Shown in pieces: positions 34,302-45,045 of a DNA stretch of 64,000 nucleotides. The stretch is taken from contig PYSS01000089.1 of NCBI GenBank assembly GCA_003049465.1, positions 103,195 to 167,194 of the forward strand. Reading direction: 5' to 3'. This DNA is from Magnaporthiopsis rhizophila (taxonomy: Eukaryota > Ascomycota > Sordariomycetes > Magnaporthales > Magnaporthaceae). Each line of letters starts with the position of its first letter. The stretch's first letter is position 1. A program made the position numbers and the translations under genes. Under the pieces are notes generated by a model. The model made no database searches. It saw only the letters and a list, made by a program, of their open reading frames with translations, and was not told the DNA's origin.

Positions 34302-34769
34302 TGTTACAATTATAAGCTTTTTGCTTTTAAGGTAGGGCATTTAGGGGCGGTATTAAGCAGTATTGGGTTATAAGGTTACCTTGTATAAGGTTTGGGGGTT
34401 TTGGTAAAATAATTGTTTATTATTGCTTGCCCAAAGGGATGCTTTGGAGCTAATTTAGGTTAACTGATGCCGAAATTTCAGTTAAGGTTTATCCAACACA
34501 GTAAAAAATCCTTTTTTATATATTTTTAAATTTTTTTTACTATATTCGTGCTATGTTTGTTATGTTTATAGCAAACATATTACTGTGCTATATTTGTTAT
34601 GTTTATAGCAGACATATTACCCGTGCTTAGGTAAGTGCCTAGTTACGTGACTTCCTGTGCCAGCCTGGCTTTAGTTATTTGGCCCTTGGCCTTTATGACT
34701 GCGGGGTAAAGGCGTTCCGCTGGGGGTTAGCCCCAGCCCTTCTGTCCCCTGCTTGCTATGGTCGTAACA
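34302..34769 (-). repeat. 5' LTR of element C (468 bp)
   Basis: It starts TGTTACAATTATAAGC and ends CTATGGTCGTAACA. On the minus strand it has a TATATAAAAAAGG box (from 34522) and ATCAGTTAA at 34468-34460, 54 bp apart. It is the best place to see the proposed self-complementarity with the primer site. Confidence 0.9.
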
Positions 34770-34774
34770 GCTAT

Positions 34775-36300
34775 TTTGGTAAAAAGATTTACCATTATCC
34801 AAATAAAATTATATTTGCAGCTTTTTGGAAGATCCATAATCAAATTTATGTTTATAATTTGCCAAAATTAATAATATAATTTTATGGGTTAAAAAAGGCC
34901 AAAAAAGGCATATTTTGGGGCTTTATTATATTAGCATTCCAGATAACTTCTGATATAATCCTTAATATTTTTTTTTATATTTAGCTACTAAAAATATCGG
35001 ATAATTAATTTTAGGATTTTGTTTATACCTATATGCCTGGCTATTTTGGTATTATATTTTAAATTAAAAATTTCCTTTTTTAATTTTAGTTAGGCCGGAA
35101 CCCATAATTTATTATGCTTGTAAAAAAGGCTGTTTTGTGTAATTCTTTTTATAAGGGGATTTTATATATGCCCGGTATTTATTATCGGTTTAGGCGGTTT
35201 GTTTGATTTGGTTCGTAAATATAATATTTTATTTAAATATTGGAATATTACAAAACCGGGCTAAAAATAAAAAAAGGAAAAATTTGTGGGGGTTTTTCCT
35301 GCAAAATATTTTTTTTATAAAATTATTATAATTGGTTGGTTTTTACCCCCCTTTTTGGAAATTAGTATTATTTTAATCTGGAAAGGATATTGGCCATTTT
35401 GTTTTGTTTGCCTGGTTAATAATTAATCAGAAATTAATAATTGAATAATTGTTAAACCTATCTGGTTTATTATTAATTAAGGATTTTAATTGTTATAAAA
35501 TAAAATAGGTTTTAATAATTTGTGAAAATTTTTATTTGGTGCTGGGCTTTTTTCAAATAATGCTTTTATTTGCCAAAATAATTAATATTATAAAAAGTTT
35601 TTTATTGTAAATTTTGTAATTAATTTTTGCTAATATTTTTTTAAAAATAAAAAATTACCGGATAAAATTTATTATTTTTTGAATTATATTGGAACAATAC
35701 TGTGCTTATTGCAAAATTGGATAAATTTATTTTTATAATAGCAGGAAGCGTTGGATCAAAATATTTTAAAATTGAAAAGAAGGTGAAAGCTTTTTTAATG
35801 GTATCGAATACTTTTTGCATTTTTGGGGTTCAAATTTATAGGCTTTTAGTAGGGCGTTTGCAATTGTTAAAAGCTTTATAATTTTGAAATTTTTTTTTAT
35901 AAATTTTCGGTAAAAATTTGCAAATGCTATTATTAATTAGCATTTTTATAATTGGATTAATACCTGCTATTGAAGGATGGCCTTGATTTTGTTTTGCGAT
36001 ATTCAAATCCCGTTTTTTCCGATTATATGGCCCAAAAATTCCACCTTTTGCAATTTTTAAATGCATTTTTAAGGGTAACGGTAAAATAATATTTAATAAG
36101 CTTTTTTAATACTTTCTGTATTAATTTGTTATATTTTTCCAGGATTTTTGCATAAATAAAAAAATTATCCAAATAAATTAGCAGTTTTGCATCGATTAAA
36201 TTTATAAAAATATGGTTTACTATGCGCTGGAAAATGGCTGGTGCATTAATAAACCCTATAAATATAACCATAAATTTAAAAAGGCCATATTTGCATTTAA
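34775..36300 (-). pseudogene. Reverse transcriptase and RNase H remnant of element F
   Basis: At 36023-36271 the minus strand reads FIGFINAPAIFQRIVNHIFI, then IYLDNFFIYAKILEKYNKL and a KRWNFWAI end, which match the palm motifs FGLTNAPATFQ and YLDDFLIYA of gypsy RT. The segment 35836-36066 continues the connection region (KGGIFGPYNRKK and following). RNase H should occupy 34,775-35,600 but is unreadable. The F family differs from A-E in all these residues. Confidence 0.72.
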
Positions 36301-36934
36301 AGGTTATTTTTTTTTGTGGCCTTTTTTTATTCGTATTAGGTGAAATCCGGTTTTAAAATTTATTTTTGTTATCCATTTAGCATTTTGGAGGCAATTTTGA
36401 AATTTTATAATCAAAAAAATAAAATATTATTCGGGGATAGTTTTTAAATTAATATCCCGATAATCGATAATAGGCCGAAAAGGGTTTTTCGGGTTTTTCT
36501 TTTTAACAAATATCAAAAAAGCCCCTACCGCTTCTTTTCTTTTATATATACGTTTTGCTTCCAGGTTTTTTATCAGCCAAGATTTGAAAATGCTAAAAAA
36601 AATTTGTTTATATTATAAATGGGCCCCTAATTAAGCATCGCGCCCTTTTTTAAATGCATTTTGTGACCCTATAACTGGTAATTTGGTAATTATATGGTTG
36701 TTTCGTTTATGATAATAAATAAAAACTTCCTAAATTTGAGGGGAATATTGGCTAATTTATTTTTATTTTTAATTTTGGCCGGAAGGCTTGTTCTAATATT
36801 TTTAACAAGGGTTATGGTAGCCGGTATAATGGAATAAATGTTCCTTGAATCCCTGGGATTTTCTTATCTCCGGGTTTGGGGTTTGCAATATACCTTGTAA
36901 TTATTTATATCGAACTGTGTGTCTTTTAAATCTT

Positions 36935-37273
36935 TTAGCAAAAATCCTGTGGGATAGTACCGGGCCATTTATTATACTGGTAATAAAATATTACATTTGA
37001 GGTCCAGATCCGAAATATCCAGGGTAATAATAGCATAATAATCAAAATATCGAAAGGTTGCATTTGGGAGGTAAAATTAGGCCGATATCGAACTATTTCC
37101 CCTAAAATCCGAAAATATTTTCGGAATATTTTTTTTCGCCACTGGTTCCCTAATTTAATTATAATCCTAATCGAAAAAAGGTAGCCTTTATAATTTCCGG
37201 TATTTAGGAAAATACGCATTGGAATTTCCGGTTTTTTTTTTGTTTGAAAAAATATGCTTATTACGGGCTTCAT
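36935..37273 (-). pseudogene. Protease-region remnant of element F
   Basis: A 112-codon frame with MRIFLNTGNYKGYLFSIRI, where LNTGN could be a LDTGN/LDSGN active-site loop with Asp changed to Asn by G-to-A. The next 60 residues are strand-rich. Position just upstream of RT supports a retropepsin, but the call is weak. Confidence 0.5.
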
Positions 37274-37299
37274 TATACCAGTTAAGGATTTATTTTTTT

Positions 37300-40200
37300 T
37301 GTCCGGGATAAACGGGGCCTTTTTTTTAATAATCCAAATCGGTTTTAATTTTCTCGAAAAACCTGCTAATAGGTTTATAATTATAGGACTGAATTCCGGT
37401 AATTCGAACTTTTTTTTATAAAAACTTCTTATTATCCGTAAAAATCGGGGTTTTTATTAATTTTCTTTTAAAGCCGGCTATTTTTTCTGGTAAAAAGGGT
37501 ATATTTTTGCCGTTAATATTTTTTTTGCGTAATAATCCAAATTATAATGGGATTTTTTTACCATACTTTTAATAATTAATTCTTTTTGCTTTCCAATTAT
37601 TTATATTCTTTTAATTGATTTTTTTAATGCTATTCAGATACTGGGCCAATTTCTGTCCTTTTTTTTAACGGTAAATTTTTTCCGAATATTTAAGGATTAA
37701 TTTTGCGGGTTTTTGAAGCTGTTATTATAGGAACAGCCCGCATTTAAATGTTTCCGTATCGAAACAGGCTCATTTTTTCCCTTTTCCTTATTTTTTTGTA
37801 ATTTTTTGGGTTAAAATTTTTTGATAGATATATTATTCGCCAGTATTTGTTTATAAGTTAAACTGGTTTCGAGGTATGCATTCAGAAATTTTGCGTTATT
37901 TTAAAAAAGCTTTCTTTTAAATAAATAAACCAAAATGGTTATTTGTTTAAAAAAAGTATTCCGTATATAATTTCGGAATATAATTCCGGAATATTTTAAA
38001 AATATAATTATATTAGTTGAATTTTATAATATAATTTGCAATATTTCCTTTATATTTAAATATATGCATTTTATTAATTTTTGTTTGTTTTTTGTTAGTG
38101 TTTTTATAATAGTTTTTAAAAATAAATGTATAAATTTCCAATTATCCATAAGGCCCAGTATTTTCAGCAATTTTATTCGGGAAATATAATATTATAAAGC
38201 AAATCCTTTTAATAAAAATCTAACCTATGCAATACGGTATAAATTGCTGTTAAACCTGTTCCTAAAAGCTTTTATATAAATGTTTATTTGGAACCACCAA
38301 TTTTAAAAAAAAAGTCCGGGTTTTATCGAAAGCATTGGGATATTTGAGGGTTACCAGGTTAAAAATATAGATTTTTCCGTATCGCCAATTGCTTTATTTT
38401 TTTTAGAAAAGGGGATTGGTACGGTTGGCAGGAAGGAGGTTTAAAAAGCTTATTTAGCGGGCCCCGGGGTTCCGTTAATCCATTATTATCCAATAATAAA
38501 GGGTTAGCCCCCGGGTAACCGGGCCTTTCTAATACGGATATTTCTTAAACAGGTAAGTTGGGCTTATTTTTAACCAGCTGGGCTATACTGGCTTATTATA
38601 TTTGTTCGGTAATAACCTGTACCAATCCTTTCGAAATCCCGGCAATATATTGTTGGTTATAAAACTGGTTTATTTCAGGGCCAAAAAAATTAGGCTGCGC
38701 TTTGTACCTTTTTTGTAAATAAACAGGTTATTTTTTAAAAAAAAATGCTTTTAATTGGCTAAAATCTGGCAAAAAATATCCGGGCCGGTTACAGTTTGGT
38801 TTGGGCAATAAAAATAATTTATTATAATACGGGGGCGAAGCTAACCGCAAATAGGATAACGGAGATTTGCGGAAATTGCCTGGCATATATTTATTTATAG
38901 CATTTCTTAACCAATTTTTTAGCCCATTTTTTTTATTACCGGGCAAATTTTTCAATTTAACCTTCCATTACCCGCTGCCAATTTTTGATATTTTTTTATT
39001 ATTTTTCGGTATGGGCTAATTATTATTCTGTATTATAAACCTGTTTTTCTGTAGCTTCGGCCCAAACTTATATATCCCTCATTATATTTTCAAACCGGGC
39101 ATATATAATAACCAGGGCATATTAGTGCATTTTTTGCACTTTAACCAATTAATTAATAATATACTTTTTTATTATTTAATTAATAATAGCTTTTAATAAA
39201 GCTTTTCAAACCTTTTCGGCAAATTTGTTATTTTATTTAATTATAATTTTTTTAAAATATTTTAATTAGGTTTAAATAAGGATAATTTAATTTTGAGCTA
39301 TTTACGAAACAATTTGGTACATATTCCGGATATACTTATATTAATATTAAAATTTGGAAAATTGCCGTTAAATTGTTTTAAAAACAGCTAATCGCTTAAA
39401 AAATTTTTTGCAAAAGGCCAAAATAACGGTGTATATAATTATCAGCCCCTGGTATATTTCCGTTATCCAAACGGCGTAATTTTTATCGGAGGCAACCGGT
39501 AAATAATTATCCCTTGGGCTAAAAAAAACAGCTATTTTCCTCCGCTTTTTTGCTATAAATTATCAAAAATCGGCAAAATATAAAAAATAATGGTATTATT
39601 AGTATTTAGCATAAGGGTATTTTGTTTTTTCCGGGACCGGCTAATGCCGCGGAAACAGGGAGTTCTTTTTTCTCCAAGCAAGGGTTGCAAAACGGGGCCT
39701 TCTCCTCCAAAAGATAAGGTTAATTTGAACTAATTATCCGATAGGCCGGCACTTATATTCAAATTTTTTGCTATAATTATTAAATTTAAAAATAACTATT
39801 AATTATTAGCATAAAATAATAACAGCAAAAAGGCTATCCTGTTAATTTTCCAGGTTTAATTTTTATAAATTTCCGATAAAATCTTAAGGTTATATTTAAA
39901 AATAGCCAGGAAACTGTTTTATTTTTTTATTAACATAGCTAATTTATGTATTTTTTAAGCAAATTCCTTATATTATTTAAATATTTTATTAAAAAAAGGG
40001 TATTTTTTAAATTGGTTTGAAAATTATAAATAAATAATATAATTTGGGCTAATTTATTTTGAATTTTTTTTAAATCGGGTATCCGATTTATCGAAAATTT
40101 AAATTAAATATTTAAAAAGGTTCGAATAATTCAAATCGGTTATTTTAATATTATCATTTAATTCCCTGGTATTTTTTGCCATGCATTCGAACAGTTCAAT

Positions 40201-41136
40201 AAAATTCCGATAATTTTTCCGAACCTTTTTGGTTAAATAAAAAAATATTTGCTGGGTTTTTTTTTCCAAACTCGGGCTTTAATAATTTCGATCTGTTTCG
40301 TAACTTTTTTTTATAAAATTAAATTTAGCAATTTGCTCTTTTGTATAATTTTTGATAAATTAAATAATTTGGATTTATTAATAATTTGCTTTTTAAAAAA
40401 CTAATTAAGTTAATATAAGCAAAAGGTTCAGATTATTGCTAAATATCTCCATATATATTATTAAATTTTGCCGGAGCATTTGCTGGTTTTTTTTCCACCC
40501 GGATAAAACAATTTTTTTAAAAAAAAATGCCCATAATAATAGGAAAAAAATAACTGTTTGGGAATAAAGGCCCTCCGTTTTGCTAATTGTTTGCCCCGGG
40601 GGCTGGTATTAGGGAAATCCGTAATAATATTAACCGTAAAAATAACCGTTCCGTTTAAAACGATTGGCCTTTTTTTCGGGTAAAATGGTAAATATAAATA
40701 AACAAATTTTCTTTTGCCAATTAAATATATTATTTATAACAAAAAATTAATCGCATTATATTTAAAACGTATTAATCCTTATAATACTTTTTTTATTTTT
40801 ATATTAAATAATTAAACGAAAAGCTTATTTTGCGGTCCATACATATAATACAGTTACGATATTTTTAAAGTAATAGCAATTAAAATAAAAAAATGCTTAT
40901 TTTTTTCCAATCCGTTTGGCCAATCCGAAAATTTTTAATACAATTCTAACCTGGGTGCGGTAATAATATAAAAAATATCCTAAAAATATTAGTATAATCA
41001 TAATTTTATATAACAAAATAATCCCAGGTTTAATGCGCTAAAAATAAAAAAGGATCGTTTTATAACAGCCCTGCTAAAATTTAAAAGAAAAATAATACAG
41101 CTGTTATAAAATAATTTAAAGCGGAAAAAATGTATT
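37300..41136 (-). pseudogene. gag region of element F
   Basis: AT-rich, heavily stopped sequence between the protease and the 5' LTR. The longest readable piece (38728-38955) contains NKYMPGNFRKSPLSYLRLA and LPDFSQLKAFFFKK. At 3.8 kb this is longer than a usual gag plus leader. Nothing else could be recognised. Confidence 0.4.
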
Positions 41137-41441
41137 TATAATAAAAGGATAATATCAGTTTGGTAAAATCATTGTATTATAATAACTTTTTATAATCTTA
41201 AAAAGATGCTTAAGGAAGCAAAATCTCCTTGAGCGATCTTTCGAAATAATTTCCCTTATATAGGCCATTGGGTAGCCCGTGCTTTGCAGGGTTAGGTACG
41301 TATTGATGGAGGGGTTGGGCGCCTAGCCCTTCTTTCACCTGCAAGGGTTTTGTAACTAACTGAACCGCCCCAATTATCTGGCGCCCTGATATCTGTTAGT
41401 TCTGGGGGTGGCAACGTCTGCGCGGCGATCCCCGTGTGACA
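41137..41441 (-). repeat. 5' LTR of element F (305 bp)
   Basis: It begins TATAATAAAAGGATAATATC and ends CCCCGTGTGACA. Its right 150 bp are GC-rich and hardly mutated, while its left part is AT-rich, so the RIP effect fades within the LTR. The end is followed by GAGAA and then single-copy DNA. Confidence 0.88.
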
Positions 41442-41541
41442 GAGAAGGTGGCAGTCGTGGGACAATGTCGAAGAACAGAGGAGAGATCGAGACCAAGCAG
41501 AACACAACTGGGACACGTTGGCTGTACGAAGGGTCGACGAG

Positions 41542-41549
41542 TATAAAAA
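41542..41549 (+). promoter_or_regulatory. TATA box of the secreted-protein pseudogene
   Basis: TATAAAAA lies 189 bp before the first ATG (41731) and about 100 bp from the end of element F, so F is inserted just upstream of the core promoter. Confidence 0.5.
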
Positions 41550-41730
41550 CACGGGACTGCCTCACTTTCATGAAGCTAGGAAACTTGCTCTATTCACACG
41601 GCTCTTCCATTTCTCCCAAATCAGTGATTCGCCTCACTCGGTGCAAACCCCCAAGTCCCCTATCTATTCGTGTACCCACGACCGCTTCCTCCTCCTTGCC
41701 TTCTTGCCCTCTTGAAAGGGATAGTCGATC

Positions 41731-42519
41731 ATGCTGTCCATGCATAAGCTCCTCAAAATCTCGTCGCTCGCCTACCTGGGCCTGGGCAATTGCGCCGTCA
41801 TCCGCCCTGAGCCTTCGCTTCACCCGCTGGTGATTCGGCAGGGCTCGCCCTTCCGGGAAATATCGCCCGACGGGAGACTTTCGATCGGAGCTTCCACCAC
41901 TCAGGTCAATTGGGGAGACCTGCGTCCCTACGACGCGTTCCGCGCTCTGGGGGAGGCGTGCGGGAGTGCGTGCGGTGAAGGCATGGACTTCCACTCCAAG
42001 GTCATCGTCAACGGGAAGCCGCCGCAGGATTTGACCGTCCATCTCAAAGTCATCGACTCGGCCCCGGCCGCTAAGTCACCCGGGAGGACTCCCGAACTGT
42101 TCGAGGTCGTGGATAAGATGGCGCGACACCCCCAGTTCACCAAGTAGAAGATGCTCCATTTTGACCACGACACTGAGGACGTGAACTGCCCGGCACCGGC
42201 CAACACCTGCTGGAGTGAGCCTTTGTTCCACTACGCGAATGATTTCGGTCTAGACTAGCGACAGCCACCAGTCGACAACAAATCGGAGGGAGATCTGGTG
42301 CAGTTCTTTACCCCCGATGCTTGGCAGGTCATCCTGTACAATGATGATGATTCCCAGCGGGCCAATCTCCGGATCACGGCTACTTTTACCCTTGACGGCG
42401 GCAGCGAGGGAGTCAGTTGCGACGCGCTTTTCGGAGCGGCTGCCGGGATTGGGGCGCTGTTCGAGGGTGGTTCGGCTCTGGGACTTGTTGGAAAGCTTTA
42501 CTGTGGCACGGGCTTTTAG
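41731..42519 (+). pseudogene. Secreted protein gene with two premature TAG codons, unknown family
   Basis: One frame of 263 codons runs from ATG 41731 (or 41740) to TAG at 42517, with TAG at 42145-42147 and 42256-42258 as the only interruptions. It begins with a signal-peptide-like MHKLLKISSLAYLGLGNCAV. Cysteines at ACGSACGEG, VNCPAPANTCW, VSCDALF and LYCGTGF suggest disulphides. A glycine/alanine-rich segment (GAAAGIGALFEGGSALGLVG) stands near the end. Both stops are one CpA-to-TpA change from CAG, the RIP signature, and the gene lies 285 bp from a RIP-mutated retroelement. The codon pattern between stops is intact. I do not recognise the family. Confidence 0.65.
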
Positions 42520-44193
42520 GTACTAGTACCTCCTGGGCCCGAAGATCCGCTGCACTGGCGAGGCGAGGTTATATGCGTGGGCAAATGTAGTAAAGTGCAG
42601 GGTGAATGTCTTTTTGTTGGCCGTGGCGATCGTTATGGTTGTTACTGAATACCTACGGTAGGTACCTTCAACTGAGCGACGGCGCCCATGAGTGTTAGGG
42701 TTATGGTCATCCACCATGTCCGGCGGACTAGGGATTTAGGGAATGGATGAGCCTGATGGGCGTGAGCGAGATGACGTAAATCCAAACGGCCGCCCAGATC
42801 GTGGCGAGCTTACCCTTAAGTATCGTCATTTGCTGCCCAAGGGTTAGCAGGTAACAGGCTACGGAGGGCTGGACTGCGCCAGGATTTTACTGCCATGTTG
42901 GCGCGAGGCCGACCTTGAGCGGTCCAGGGGCACGAATATAGTCGATGCAGTGGCGTCCCCGGACGTTCGGGAAGAGGGAGGTCACGGGAGGTCCGACCAG
43001 CCGTGGGAATCGTAGAGGCCGACGATCAATCCTTGCTGTGTACCTAGGTGGCCAAATAGCAAAAGCAAGAGGGGCCATGACTGACCGGCACCGGCGTCGC
43101 CGCCCACTTGCAGCTCCGTCGAGGGCTTCTTTTTTGGGTCACATTGGGTTTGCTAAACCTCTTAGCCCTTTGAACGTGGATAGGGCGGTCGATGACTCCG
43201 TCCATGGCTCCTTGGTCGTTTGGCAAGTACACTTTCGTCCTGACAGAGAAGGAGAGCAAACTCGGCAGTCGCCAGCGTTGGTACGATGCGGACAGCCAAA
43301 AAGAAGGAAAGGCAGCCGCAACTCGTAATTCGGGCGGGCGCTGGCTTTGTGAGCCCCTGTGGCGCTAGCTTCTGCGGCGGCGGACGCCAATTTCTGGGGA
43401 GCCCTGGAAAGTCGTCACCGCATGCATTAGTGCGGCTCATCAAACTCGCTAGCCGACAAGGGAGGGGGGGTGAGCTTATTTTTACTGACAAATTCAGCTC
43501 GCCCGGTGTGACGTCGGTTCGGAGGAGGAAGCCCTCTGGGACCTCTGGACGGGGATGTGCGCTCGAGCTCAGGTATTTGTGGAACCCAACACGGCGCGGC
43601 TTCTTCGCCGTTGCGCGCTGCACCTGTCGACTGTTGGCTGGGCAAACACCGGCATGCCGTGACGGCGTGACCAAGTCGGACCGGTGGTGCTACAATAGGT
43701 GAGTCCACCAGCCAATTTTTGTCCTACTTTCCTACTTTGCCCAGTGTTATTTGCTTTCTAGGGGACGCGGACACTACCCCCCCTCTAAAAACAGATATAG
43801 GTCTTGCCGGTGCCGGTGCTGAAGTTGCTTTTACTATCACGGGCAGGGTCGACGTCGGTTGCCCGACCTTGACCATTTCTCCAGGGGCCTAATTGCTGTT
43901 GTTCCACTGCTGACAGGCAGGGGCGGGACGATGGTACCTAAGGGCTCCGAAGACTTAACTTCTCTTGGAGTCGGAGAAAACGAAGACCAGACACATCGGC
44001 CCCGGTCGGACGGATATGATCACCATAGGACACCGTGCTGACAGCCGAGGCAGGCAAATCACACAGCGCAACGGGAAAGAGAAGCTCTCGGCCTTGATCA
44101 GAAGCCCTTCGGGCGACGCCGACAGCGTTGATGCTTGCCGATACCCAGCTAAATTTAAATCCGGCCGCCGTCTACTCCTCCGCCAACCCACCC
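42520..44193. other. Intergenic 1.7 kb, no gene supported
   Basis: GC-rich DNA between the pseudogene and the 3' end of the SDR gene. Frames up to 170 codons exist on both strands but overlap each other, lack motifs and are rich in Arg, Ser and Pro, as expected for chance frames in GC-rich sequence. Confidence 0.5.
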
Positions 44194-45045
44194 CTACTTG
44201 GCCGTATACCCTCCATCGACGGTTAGAGCCGAGCCGGTCATCCAGTCGCTCTGGGACCCGACCAGGAACAGGACGGCGTCGGTCACGTCCTTTGCGGTGC
44301 CCAGCCGGGGCCAGGGCGTGGCGTCGCGGATCACCTTGTGCGTCTCCGGGTTGTCGAGCAGAGACCGCACCATGGCCGTGGGCAGGAAGCTCGGGCAGAC
44401 GGCGTTGACGTTGATGCGCCGGGGGCCGAAGTCGACGGCCAGCTGGCGCGTCAGGTTGACCACGGCGCCCTTTGACGCGCAGTACGCCGGCGCCCCCGCC
44501 AGCCCCACGAGCCCGCCGATGGAGGCGATGTTGACGATCTTGCCGATGGGACGCTGCTCCTGCTCCTGCTGCTGATGGTCCGCGTCGGGCGGCGGCGGCG
44601 GCGGCGACTGGGCCAGGAATTGCCGGATGGCGTACCTGCAGCCCAGATAGGTGCCGCGCGTGTTGATGGCCATTGTGCGGTCGTAGTCGTCGATCGACAG
44701 CTCCAGTATGTTCTGCGTGCCCGTGAAGATGCCCGCGTTGTTGACCATGATGTCGAGGCGGCCAAACTCCTTGACGGCCGCGTCGACGAGCCTCTCGACG
44801 TCGCTCGCGATGGTCACGTCGGTCCGGTAGAAGACGGCCCGGCCGCCGGCCTGCGTGATGGCATCGTGCGTCAGCAGCGCCGTGTCCTTCTCGTAGCCGT
44901 CCTGGCGCGCCTCGGGCTGCAGGTCGGAGCAGACGACGGTGGCGCCCGCGTCGGCCAACGCCACGGCGATGGACCTGCCGTTGCCCGAGGCGGCGCCCGT
45001 CACGATGGCGACCTTGCCCAGGAGCGGTTTCGTGGCGGAAGACAT
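44194..45045 (-). CDS. Short-chain dehydrogenase/reductase (SDR), 283 aa
   Basis: A classical SDR that would reduce a carbonyl or oxidise an alcohol with NAD(P). The cofactor motif TGAASGNG is at residues 16-23, NNAG near residue 103, the catalytic Ser in IASIGG, and the Tyr-Lys pair in YCASK. The C-terminus has the usual TGSALTVDGGY. The frame extends 30 codons upstream, but MSSATKPLLGKVAIVTG is chosen as the start because SDRs begin a few residues before the first strand. Odd is a low-complexity insertion of Pro and Gln (SPPPPPPDADHQQQEQEQRP) before the catalytic Ser. Asp (CSDL) at the end of the second strand favours NAD over NADP. No intron. The substrate is unknown. Confidence 0.9.
   Translation of the reverse strand: MSSATKPLLGKVAIVTGAASGNGRSIAVALADAGATVVCSDLQPEARQDGYEKDTALLTHDAITQAGGRAVFYRTDVTIASDVERLVDAAVKEFGRLDIMVNNAGIFTGTQNILELSIDDYDRTMAINTRGTYLGCRYAIRQFLAQSPPPPPPDADHQQQEQEQRPIGKIVNIASIGGLVGLAGAPAYCASKGAVVNLTRQLAVDFGPRRINVNAVCPSFLPTAMVRSLLDNPETHKVIRDATPWPRLGTAKDVTDAVLFLVGSQSDWMTGSALTVDGGYTAK

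Larger units (their letters stand above)
27602..34769 (-). mobile_element. Element C: Ty3/gypsy chromovirus nested in F
   Basis: LTRs at 27602-28068 and 34302-34769 are flanked by the duplication GCTAT (27597-27601 and 34770-34774). Apparent length is 7168 bp, but 52 bp of this is an assembly artefact around an N at 29332. Order on the minus strand from the right: 5' LTR, primer site, gag (about 32,300-34,300), protease, RT, RNase H, integrase (29,576-30,200), chromodomain (about 28,850-29,020), antisense ORF, 3' LTR. It belongs to the same group as A, B, D and E. No tRNA-like segment is present. Confidence 0.92.
11465..41441 (-). mobile_element. Element F: shell Ty3/gypsy element enclosing nested elements A, B and C
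   Basis: Two 305-bp direct repeats (11465-11769 and 41137-41441) bound the block, and GAGAA occurs immediately outside both (11460-11464 and 41442-41446) as a 5-bp target duplication. Between them lie gag, protease, RT, integrase and chromodomain remnants on the minus strand, split by insertions of C at 27597-34774 and A at 11863-26650. Removing these and one copy of each duplication leaves about 8.0 kb, a normal size for such an element. LTR ends and sequence differ from those of A-E, so F belongs to another family. All of it is strongly AT-rich. Confidence 0.9.

Noticed and set aside
43162..43702. Overlapping frames of 138-170 codons on both strands
   Set aside because: No motif or consistent codon bias, and neither strand is clearly better than the other.
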